Positions 1-5,111 of a DNA stretch of 5,727 nucleotides are shown here, in pieces. Under the pieces are notes generated by a model. It saw only the letters and a program-made list of their open reading frames with translations. It did not search any database and was not told the DNA's origin. Position numbers and translations under genes: made by a program. Source of the DNA: an uncultured Lachnoanaerobaculum sp. (GTDB lineage: Bacteria > Bacillota > Clostridia > Lachnospirales > Lachnospiraceae); contig CAKAQP010000148.1 of assembly GCA_916720285.1 (NCBI GenBank), forward strand, positions 1 through 5,727. Direction: 5' to 3'. Each line of letters begins with the position of its first letter. Position 1 is the first letter of the stretch.

Positions 1-479
1 AGGGTGACCCTGAGAATATTGACGCACAGTACAGAACAGAGTATTCAGTTAAGGCTCTTACAGAGAAGAGCGGATTAAAGGCTGAGCAGCTCTTAATTCA
101 GAGAGGTGACTGGGATCAGGCTAAGGGACAGCAGATCGCACAGGATGCTCTTACACAGTATGGAAACGACATCGAAGTTATCTTCTGTAACAATGACGCT
201 ATGGCACTTGGTGCACTTCAGGCTATCAATGCGGCAGGAAGAAAAGTTGGCGAAGATATCTATATCGTAGGTGTTGATGCACTTGCAGAGGCAGTTCAGG
301 ATGTATCAGAAGGCAAGATGACAGGTACAGTATTTAACGATTTCATCAGCCAGGCACAGGCAGCAGCAAAGGCAGCTGTATCATTTGCAGGCGGTGAGAA
401 GGTTGATACAAAGATTCCTGTAGACTATGTAAAGGTTACAAAGGATAACGCAGCAGAGATCTTAGAGCTTGTAAAATAA
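1..479 (+). CDS. mglB: Galactose/glucose-type ABC transporter substrate-binding protein, C-terminal part (5' end outside window)
   Basis: This is the extracytoplasmic sugar-binding component of the MglBAC importer, which passes sugar to MglC. The reading frame is open from base 3 and gives 158 residues ending in TAA, so roughly half the protein, including the signal peptide, lies upstream. The fragment aligns without gaps to E. coli MglB (from memory) around its GEPGHPDAEAR segment, here GDPENIDAQYR. Other family marks are a sugar-stacking Trp (fragment residue 37), NNDAMALG (63-70), GVDAL with its Asp at 92, and GTVFND with its Asn at 112. The Asp and Asn are 20 residues apart, as are E. coli D236 and N256. 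The position of E. coli His152 is Asn here (bases 15-17). Gene order mglB-mglA-mglC supports the call. The family is clear, but galactose, glucose or xylose specificity cannot be fixed from this fragment. Confidence 0.93.
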   Translation, partial: GDPENIDAQYRTEYSVKALTEKSGLKAEQLLIQRGDWDQAKGQQIAQDALTQYGNDIEVIFCNNDAMALGALQAINAAGRKVGEDIYIVGVDALAEAVQDVSEGKMTGTVFNDFISQAQAAAKAAVSFAGGEKVDTKIPVDYVKVTKDNAAEILELVK

Positions 480-507
480 TTAAAAATTAACTTAAGTAAA
501 CATCTTT

Positions 508-535
508 CGGGTGTGCCGGTGCACACCCGATTTTT
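508..535 (+). terminator. GC-rich hairpin with T-tract between mglB and mglA (attenuator or 3'-end stabiliser)
   Basis: A perfect 9-bp stem (508-516 pairing with 521-529, CGGGTGTGC/GCACACCCG) closes a 4-base loop. One A and five Ts (531-535) follow, and the mglA ribosome binding site comes directly after. This is the form of an intrinsic terminator placed inside an operon. The likely effect is partial termination, or protection of the mglB message from 3' decay, so that binding protein exceeds MglA and MglC. The structure is seen directly; the regulatory effect is inferred from similar intercistronic hairpins in binding-protein operons. Confidence 0.75.
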
Positions 536-549
536 GAAAGGAGCAATGG

Positions 550-2058
550 ATGTCAGAGTACAGATTGGAAATGAAAGGGGTCTCTAAAAGTTTCCCCGGT
601 GTAAAAGCACTGGACAATATCCATCTTAATGTCAGACCGGGCAGCGTACATGCTCTTATGGGTGAAAACGGAGCAGGCAAGTCTACACTTATGAAATGTC
701 TGTTTGGAATATATACAATGGATACCGGTGAGGTCTATGTAGATGGAGAAAAAATGAATATATTAAACCCTGATGATGCACTTCATAAGGGATTGGCAAT
801 GGTTCATCAGGAGTTACAGCCTGTACCTGCAAGATCTATTGCTGAAAATATGTTTTTGGGCAGATATCCTACAATAAATATAGGCCCTCTAAAAGTAATA
901 GACCATAAGAAGATGGAAAATGAAGCTACTAAATGGCTTAAAGAAGTAAAACTTAATGTAAATCCCAATGCATTATTGCAGACATTATCTATATCACAGA
1001 TGCAGTCTGTAGAAATAGCAAAAGCTGTTTCAATGGGAGCAAAGATCATCATTTTGGATGAGCCTACATCATCACTTACTGAAAATGAAGTAAGCGGATT
1101 ATTTAAAATAATAAGAGAATTAAAAGAAAAAGGCGTATCTCTTATATATATCTCACATAAGATGGCGGAGATAAGAGAGATTGCCGATGATATCACCATA
1201 ATGAGAGACGGAACCTATGTGGGTACATGGGAAGTAAAAGACATCAGTGACGGTGAAATCATAAGACAAATGGTTGGTAGAGAACTTTCAAATATCTATC
1301 CGCCAAAAGATAACGTAGAAAAAGGTGAAGTTATACTTAAGGTCGACGGCCTTACAAGTATACATGAAAATATATTCAGAAACTGCTCGTTTGAACTTAG
1401 AAAAGGTGAGATACTCGGATTTGGCGGACTTGTGGGTGCAGGTAGAAGTGAACTTATGGAAGCTATATTTGGACTTAGAAGTGTAAAATCCGGAAAAGTA
1501 TACATGAAGGGTAAAGAGCAGAATATAGCAAGACCAAGAGATGCTATAAAAGACGGACTTGGAATGATTACAGAGGACAGAAGAGGTACAGGAATTCTCG
1601 GATGCCTTTCAATAGCCGACAATGTTGCTATTTCTTCACTCAATAATTATCTTGTGGCAGGTATTGCATTGGATGACGGTAAAATTAAACAGGTCGTAGA
1701 TGAAAATGTAAGCAAGCTAAGTATAAAGACTCCAAGTAATAAGACATTGATTCAGTCTTTGTCAGGAGGTAATCAGCAAAAGGTTATTATAGCAAGATGG
1801 CTTGCAAACAACCCGGATGTGCTGATAATGGATGAGCCTACAAGAGGAATTGACGTAGGTGCGAAATATGAAATATACCAGATAATGATAAACCTGGCAA
1901 AGCAGGGAAAGGGCATCATAATGATTTCTTCCGAGATGCCTGAACTTATTGGAATGTCTGACAGAATAATCGTTATGTGCAATGGTGAGATCACCGGTGA
2001 AGTATCAAAAGACGATGCTACACAGGAGAGTATCATGGCATTGGCTACTAAATTTTAG
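550..2058 (+). CDS. mglA: Galactose/methyl galactoside-type ABC importer ATP-binding protein (two fused NBDs)
   Basis: This cytoplasmic ATPase powers sugar import through MglC. Its 502 residues match the usual length of about 500 for sugar-importer ATPases with two fused nucleotide-binding domains. NBD1 has Walker A GENGAGKST (38-46), Q-loop Gln87, signature LSISQMQ (146-152), Walker B IIILDEP (166-172) and H-loop His203. NBD2 has a degenerate Walker A GLVGAGRSE (293-301, Lys replaced by Arg), a good signature LSGGNQQ (404-410), Walker B VLIMDEP (424-430), and Ser-Ser-Glu where the H-loop His is expected. Such asymmetry is normal for the MglA/RbsA/XylG group. The N-terminal stretch SFPGVKALDN and the segment around LMGENGAGKS are close to E. 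coli MglA. The start at 550 is set by AAAGGAG (537-543), 6 bases upstream; the ATG at 546 is out of frame. MglC follows after 11 bases, so the two are translated from one message. Confidence 0.95.
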   Translation: MSEYRLEMKGVSKSFPGVKALDNIHLNVRPGSVHALMGENGAGKSTLMKCLFGIYTMDTGEVYVDGEKMNILNPDDALHKGLAMVHQELQPVPARSIAENMFLGRYPTINIGPLKVIDHKKMENEATKWLKEVKLNVNPNALLQTLSISQMQSVEIAKAVSMGAKIIILDEPTSSLTENEVSGLFKIIRELKEKGVSLIYISHKMAEIREIADDITIMRDGTYVGTWEVKDISDGEIIRQMVGRELSNIYPPKDNVEKGEVILKVDGLTSIHENIFRNCSFELRKGEILGFGGLVGAGRSELMEAIFGLRSVKSGKVYMKGKEQNIARPRDAIKDGLGMITEDRRGTGILGCLSIADNVAISSLNNYLVAGIALDDGKIKQVVDENVSKLSIKTPSNKTLIQSLSGGNQQKVIIARWLANNPDVLIMDEPTRGIDVGAKYEIYQIMINLAKQGKGIIMISSEMPELIGMSDRIIVMCNGEITGEVSKDDATQESIMALATKF

Positions 2059-2069
2059 GAGGAATACTT

Positions 2070-3056
2070 ATGAATACAAAATCTTTAGATATAAAGAAGT
2101 TGTTACTGGATAACGGTATCATAATAGTTTTACTTTTGCTTGTACTGTTTACAGGTATAATGAAGGACAATTTCTTTTCAGCAAGTAACTTAAGAAATGT
2201 TTTGGTAAATGTGGCACCAAGAGTAATTATTGCCTTCGGTGTATCAGCCTGTCTTATAACAAAGGGTACAGATCTTTCAGCAGGTCGTCTGGTAGGCCTT
2301 TCAGCCTGTGTAGCAGGTACACTTTTACAGAATAAAGACTATGCAAATAAAATGTTTCCAAATCTTGGTGACATGAATATCCTTGTAGTGCTTTTAATAG
2401 CTATAGCTATTTGTGCTGTATTCGGATGTATCAACGGTATTGTTATAGCTCATTTAAATGTTCCTGCATTCATCGGAACACTGGGAATGCAGCTTATAGT
2501 ATATGGTGTATGTCTTGTTTATACAAAGGCCGAGCCAATCGGTGGATACAGAACAGCATATACAACAGTTGCAACAGGAAACTTCTTAAAGATTCCGTAT
2601 CTTTTCATCTATGCACTTGTTATCGGACTCATTATGTGGTTTGTTTTCAATAAAACAAGACATGGCAAGTATATGTATGCAATCGGTGGAAATGAGGCGG
2701 CAGCAGAGGTATCAGGTGTTAATGTAAAGAAGACAAAGATACTTATCTACACATCAGCAGCAGTTCTTTATGCAATTGCAGGTTTCCTTTTAGGAGCAAA
2801 ATCAGGCGGTTCATCTGTAAACATGGGTGCATCATACGAACTTGAGGCTATCGCGGCTTGTACAATCGGTGGTGTATCTGTAAACGGTGGTATCGGTAGA
2901 ATATCAGGTTGTGTAATCGGTGTTTTGGTATTCGAGTTATTGAAATCCTCAATGCAGTTCCTCGGAATCAAGCCTGACTTCCAGTTCATCGTACAGGGTA
3001 TCATCATTGTAGTTGCTATTGCACTTGATATCAGAAAGTATATACAGAAGAAGTAA
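2070..3056 (+). CDS. mglC: Galactose/methyl galactoside-type ABC importer permease
   Basis: This integral membrane permease would act as a homodimer forming the sugar channel with MglA. Its 328 residues compare with about 336 in E. coli MglC. Hydrophobic segments lie at about 15-30, 50-64, 70-86, 103-128, 133-151, 174-193, 223-242, 257-293 and 303-320. Conserved blocks include GTDLSAGR (66-73), the IAHLNVPAFIGTLGM region (126-140), AIGGNEAAAEVSGVNV (204-219, the probable ATPase-coupling loop) and ELEAIAACTIGGVSVNGG (257-274). These follow E. coli MglC more closely than RbsC or XylH, as far as memory allows. The start is fixed by AGGAGG (2057-2062), which overlaps the mglA stop codon and sits 7 bases before the ATG. 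It is the last gene of the operon, and a hairpin with a T-tract follows 25 bases after the stop. Confidence 0.94.
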   Translation: MNTKSLDIKKLLLDNGIIIVLLLLVLFTGIMKDNFFSASNLRNVLVNVAPRVIIAFGVSACLITKGTDLSAGRLVGLSACVAGTLLQNKDYANKMFPNLGDMNILVVLLIAIAICAVFGCINGIVIAHLNVPAFIGTLGMQLIVYGVCLVYTKAEPIGGYRTAYTTVATGNFLKIPYLFIYALVIGLIMWFVFNKTRHGKYMYAIGGNEAAAEVSGVNVKKTKILIYTSAAVLYAIAGFLLGAKSGGSSVNMGASYELEAIAACTIGGVSVNGGIGRISGCVIGVLVFELLKSSMQFLGIKPDFQFIVQGIIIVVAIALDIRKYIQKK

Positions 3057-3077
3057 TTGATTAAATATAAAACTCCA

Positions 3078-3105
3078 TTTACACCCTCTATATGTATGAT
3101 ATAAT
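3078..3105 (+). promoter_or_regulatory. Near-consensus sigma-A promoter inside an imperfect palindrome (toxin-antitoxin-style operator)
   Basis: TTTACA (3078-3083) and TATAAT (3100-3105) are separated by 16 bases, one mismatch from the housekeeping consensus. The -10 box lies in the 9-base loop of the inverted repeat 3082-3122. Transcription would start near 3112, inside the right arm, giving a leader of about 17 bases before the TTG start. A palindrome spanning the promoter is typical of autoregulated antitoxin operons, where the antitoxin dimer sits on it; that role is inferred. The antitoxin-like gene downstream seems to lack its DNA-binding part, so autoregulation by it is doubtful. Confidence 0.6.
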
Positions 3106-3130
3106 GATACATATAGGGGGTGATTTTTTT
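3082..3130 (+). terminator. Probable intrinsic terminator of the mglBAC operon
   Basis: Bases 3082-3097 pair with 3107-3122 to give a 16-bp stem with one T-G wobble (3087/3117) and a 9-base loop. The foot of the stem is GC-rich (CACCC/GGGTG), followed by one A and seven Ts (3124-3130). It lies 25 bases after the mglC stop. The same bases carry a promoter and a ribosome binding site, so the structure could be mainly an operator that only resembles a terminator. Confidence 0.6.
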
Positions 3131-3284
3131 GATTGATGTGAACGAGGTAATTGACAGTGAGGAAGACTACAACGGATTGATGGAGACATTATACTTGTCA
3201 TCAATTCCCGGTATGGAAGAAAAGATTGTTGAAGGAATGAAGACTTCCATAGAGGATTGCATACCGGAAAATCAGGTATGGTGA
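3129..3284 (+). pseudogene. Internally shortened Phd/YefM-type antitoxin remnant (51 codons, TTG start)
   Basis: The frame opens at TTG 3129, 5 bases after AGGGGGTGA (3115-3123), an almost ideal ribosome binding site, and ends at TGA 3282-3284. The product begins MIDVNEVIDSEEDYNG and continues with METLYLSSIPGM, EGM and an acidic tail ending in Trp. The second half resembles the C-terminal, toxin-binding region of Firmicute Phd/YefM antitoxins, recalled as xEDYNSLMETLYLLSIPGM. The first four residues resemble the MI-V-N start of the same family. About 30-40 residues of the usual N-terminal DNA-binding fold are absent between them, and the frame is kept. No RelE/YoeB-like toxin follows; the next gene starts 25 bases on and is unrelated. 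It could be a decayed antitoxin, or a working stand-alone toxin neutraliser. The reading frame is fairly sure; the antitoxin assignment is from memory of the family. Confidence 0.6.
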
Positions 3285-3309
3285 ATGCAGTATTTGTATA
3301 GGAGAAAGT

Positions 3310-3798
3310 ATGGACATAAATCCGGTTGATAAAAAGAATGAAATATGTAAATTATTAGATGACTTAGAAGCTGAGTATGAAATTCATGCTTTTGGTGAAT
3401 TGAATAAAGAGTATGAATATTTAGAAGAAGGTAATATCTGTATAACCGTACTTAACCCTACTTGTCAATACAAGTTATATATAGATTTAGAGTATTACGG
3501 TGAGTTTACATTGAGCTATTATAAGTGGCACTCGCACTATTTCTCGGATGATATGGATTATGAAGTGTTGTACAATGATTTAAAAGCTATACTAAATAAC
3601 GATAAATGTACTGAAAATATAAGTAGCAAAAAAAGATGGATATATAGTGCTTTAAAGGAGATAAAAGATGTTGAATCTTACAATTTTAAGGCGGATAAAA
3701 GTCTTCCAAGTGAATTTATTAAGGAATTAAAGAAAGTTGGAGGAAGTGTAGAGCTGTTCTTTTGGGATTGTAGTAAGAATATAACAATACAAATATAA
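3310..3798 (+). CDS. Hypothetical protein, 162 aa, possibly immunity-like
   Basis: I do not recognise a named family. AGGAG (3300-3304) lies 5 bases before the ATG, so translation is credible. The product is soluble, with no signal peptide or membrane segment. It starts with an acidic helix-like stretch (1-30), followed by alternating beta-like segments (ICITVLNP, YKLYIDLEY, GEFTLSYYKWHSHYF at about 43-78). Next come an acidic DDMDYEVLYNDLKAILNN stretch (about 80-97), a charged linker, and a last block with GGSVELFFWDC near the C-terminus. A W-H-x-H-Y motif followed by an acidic helix recalls small immunity proteins of polymorphic toxin systems, but this is a weak resemblance from memory. It probably shares the promoter at 3078-3105 with the antitoxin-like gene. 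It is richer in AT than the mgl genes, which fits horizontal gain. Confidence 0.75.
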   Translation: MDINPVDKKNEICKLLDDLEAEYEIHAFGELNKEYEYLEEGNICITVLNPTCQYKLYIDLEYYGEFTLSYYKWHSHYFSDDMDYEVLYNDLKAILNNDKCTENISSKKRWIYSALKEIKDVESYNFKADKSLPSEFIKELKKVGGSVELFFWDCSKNITIQI

Positions 3799-3805
3799 AT
3801 ATGAA

Positions 3806-3854
3806 AATACAAAAAGCGACCAATGATATACTGCATTGGTAGCTTTTTTGTATT
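3806..3854. terminator. Bidirectional intrinsic terminator between convergent genes
   Basis: The core stem is ACCAATG (3819-3825) with CATTGGT (3834-3840) around an 8-base loop. A G/A mismatch follows, then GC plus an A-run (3811-3817) pairing with GC plus a T-run (3842-3849), and AATAC/GTATT extends the base. The A-run on the left and T-run on the right give a U-tract on either strand. It lies 7 bases after the 162-codon gene and about 30 bases after the stop of the regulator on the other strand, so it can serve both. Confidence 0.85.
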
Positions 3855-3883
3855 CAAAGACTTGATTTAGTTTAAGAAAGATA

Positions 3884-4831
3884 TCATAGTTTTAAATTCT
3901 CTTCATAATATTTTTCAAGCTCAGACATAAATTTGCTCTGTGATATATGATTCTGTACAGTCATATAGGGTTGATCTGTTAGCGGTAGTTCTATTTTATC
4001 TATGTTCTTTCGATATGATTGTATATCGATTCCCATTTTTCGTTTAAATATCCTGTTTAAATATCTGCTGTCTGAAAAGCCTGCCTCACAACAAATATCG
4101 CTTATCCTTAAATTGGTCTTGTTTAGAAGCGAAAATGCATGGTCAAATCTTATATTATTTAAATATTCCGTAAAAGTAGTGCCGGTTATTTTCTTTATAA
4201 AGTGAGATATATAATAGGTAGATAGAGACTCGAGATTTGCGATATCTTCCAAAGTTATATTCTCAGAATGATGTTCAGACATGTAATCGGTTATTCTTTG
4301 CAAACGCTTACCTTTGGAACGGCTTTGTTTTGTACTGTGCTCATCAATAAATGGATTTGCTATTTTACTCAGTTTATAAATTAAGTCAAGAGCCTTTGCA
4401 CCTGCTCCGAGTTCAGTAAAAGCAATCTCACTTGCATAACACATTGCACATTCAAATATTGTTTTATATAAATCAGAATTCTTTTCATCATATACTATAT
4501 GATTTTTCTTATATATAATATCCGGTCCTATATTTTTATACAATGCATGATTTATCAAAAATATAACTATCTTATTATGATGTTTATTGCTGTAGAAAGA
4601 GTGTGGTTGATATCTGTTTACTATGTAGATATCATTTTTCTTCAGCTTGAAAACTTCATTGTCAATAACAAGATCTATATTACCTTCAAGTATCATACCT
4701 ATTTCAAGATCCGAATGACAGTGCACACTTCTTGAAAGTATCTCAATCATAAGCATGGCAAGGGAGTTTGTTTTTGTATGTCTTATTATCTCATATTCGG
4801 TTTTATTAGTTTTTATTGAGTTCAAGTCCAT
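3884..4831 (-). CDS. AraC-family transcriptional regulator with N-terminal cupin sensor
   Basis: This is a DNA-binding regulator of 315 residues that probably responds to a sugar. The N-terminal half is an AraC-type cupin sensor: HCHSDLEIGMILEG at about 37-50, then the KKNDIYIVNRYQPHSFY block at 64-80. The C-terminal AraC/XylS domain (about 178-276) has two helix-turn-helix motifs. The first is ITLEDIANLESLSTYYISHFIKK (about 192-214); the second is RISDICCEAGFSDSRYLNRIFKRKMG (about 242-267). A tail of about 40 residues follows the usual end of the domain. The chosen start at 4831 has AAAGGA (4846-4841) at a spacing of 9. The upstream in-frame ATGs at 4840 and 4873 have no usable spacing or no site. 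The gene is divergent from xylA, which makes xylA control likely; control of mglBAC is also possible. The inducer is not known. Firmicute xyl genes are more often controlled by ROK-type XylR, so an AraC protein here is less usual. Confidence 0.9.
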   Translation of the reverse strand: MDLNSIKTNKTEYEIIRHTKTNSLAMLMIEILSRSVHCHSDLEIGMILEGNIDLVIDNEVFKLKKNDIYIVNRYQPHSFYSNKHHNKIVIFLINHALYKNIGPDIIYKKNHIVYDEKNSDLYKTIFECAMCYASEIAFTELGAGAKALDLIYKLSKIANPFIDEHSTKQSRSKGKRLQRITDYMSEHHSENITLEDIANLESLSTYYISHFIKKITGTTFTEYLNNIRFDHAFSLLNKTNLRISDICCEAGFSDSRYLNRIFKRKMGIDIQSYRKNIDKIELPLTDQPYMTVQNHISQSKFMSELEKYYEENLKL

Positions 4832-4899
4832 AGCATACATTCCTTTATATAAACAGAATAAATTAAGTCTCAAATATAGTTAAAAAATAGACAAATAAA

Positions 4900-4928
4900 T
4901 GTATAATCAGTATCTATTTTGTTTTCAA
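4900..4928 (-). promoter_or_regulatory. Candidate promoter of the araC-type regulator gene
   Basis: Read on the - strand, TTGAAA (4928-4923) and TATACA (4905-4900) are 17 bases apart, with two mismatches in the -10 box and two in the -35. The predicted start near 4893 leaves an untranslated leader of about 60 bases before the chosen ATG. The region is very AT-rich, so chance matches are common. Confidence 0.4.
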
Positions 4929-4932
4929 ATTC

Positions 4933-4947
4933 AGTATATTCTATACT
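4933..4947. repeat. Short perfect palindrome AGTATA-TTC-TATACT in the divergent control region
   Basis: Two 6-base arms are separated by 3 bases, just upstream of the -35 box of the candidate regulator promoter. It could be an operator for a dimeric repressor or for autoregulation. In AT-rich DNA such a short palindrome may also arise by chance. Confidence 0.3.
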
Positions 4948-4968
4948 ATATATTATTTTAACATAGAA

Positions 4969-5076
4969 ATAGCAATATTAACATACATCAATAACAAGAT
5001 TATCGACATTTGGCCTAATATATCAGTTATTATAATATTACATGGAAAGTCGTTTATAAACTACATAGCAATATTA
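4969..5076 (+). repeat. 12-bp direct repeat ATAGCAATATTA flanking the xylA promoter (candidate AraC-type binding sites)
   Basis: Identical copies of ATAGCAATATTA lie at 4969-4980 and 5065-5076, 96 bases apart start to start, one on each side of the candidate xylA -10 box. Both are preceded by ACATAG nearby (at 4961, and overlapping the second copy from 5063). TATTGC at 5084-5089 gives a further inverted partial copy close to the xylA ribosome binding site. AraC-family proteins bind direct repeats and can loop DNA between distant sites, so these are plausible operators of the neighbouring regulator. The repeat is seen directly; the function is inferred. Confidence 0.45.
5009..5036 (+). promoter_or_regulatory. 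Candidate activator-dependent xylA promoter
   Basis: A perfect TATAAT (5031-5036) has only a poor -35 match, TTTGGC (5009-5014), 16 bases upstream. A good -10 box with a weak -35 box fits a promoter that needs an activator, here perhaps the divergent AraC-type protein. The predicted start near 5043 gives a leader of about 70 bases that would contain the second ATAGCAATATTA copy. Confidence 0.45.
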
Positions 5077-5111
5077 TCTTTATTATTGCAAATTTGAAAG
5101 GAGACATATTT

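Noticed and set aside
807..1199. Open frame of 130 codons on the - strand inside mglA
   Set aside because: It is the antisense shadow of a strongly conserved ATPase gene, has no ribosome binding site, and its Ser/Ile-rich translation reflects antisense reading.
1426..1452. Degenerate Walker A in the second ATPase domain of MglA as a sign of gene decay
   Set aside because: A poor second catalytic site is normal in this group of sugar-importer ATPases (E. coli MglA is also altered there).
1296..2036. Two further long - strand frames inside mglA (1296-1643 and 1773-2036)
   Set aside because: Both are antisense shadows with no recognisable domain or translation signal.
2768..3112. Open frame on the - strand across the end of mglC
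   Set aside because: Most of it is antisense to conserved MglC codons, and its beginning lies in the terminator/promoter palindrome.
3120..3128. GTG at 3120 as an alternative start of the antitoxin-like gene
   Set aside because: It overlaps the ribosome binding site itself; the TTG at 3129 has the right spacing.
3286..3330. Possible remnant of a RelE/YoeB-like toxin after the antitoxin-like gene
   Set aside because: The ATG at 3286 opens only a 14-codon frame (MQYLYRRKYGHKSG) without toxin features, so no toxin remnant can be supported.
4902..4907. TATAAT on the + strand in the araC-xylA gap as a second xylA promoter
   Set aside because: There is no convincing -35 box at 16-18 bases, and it would give a leader of about 200 bases. 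It overlaps the better-supported - strand promoter in AT-rich DNA.
5040..5056. Possible catabolite-response (cre) site ATGGAAAGTCGTTTATA before xylA
   Set aside because: The CG is shifted relative to the cre consensus and the right half lacks the CA, so the match is poor.
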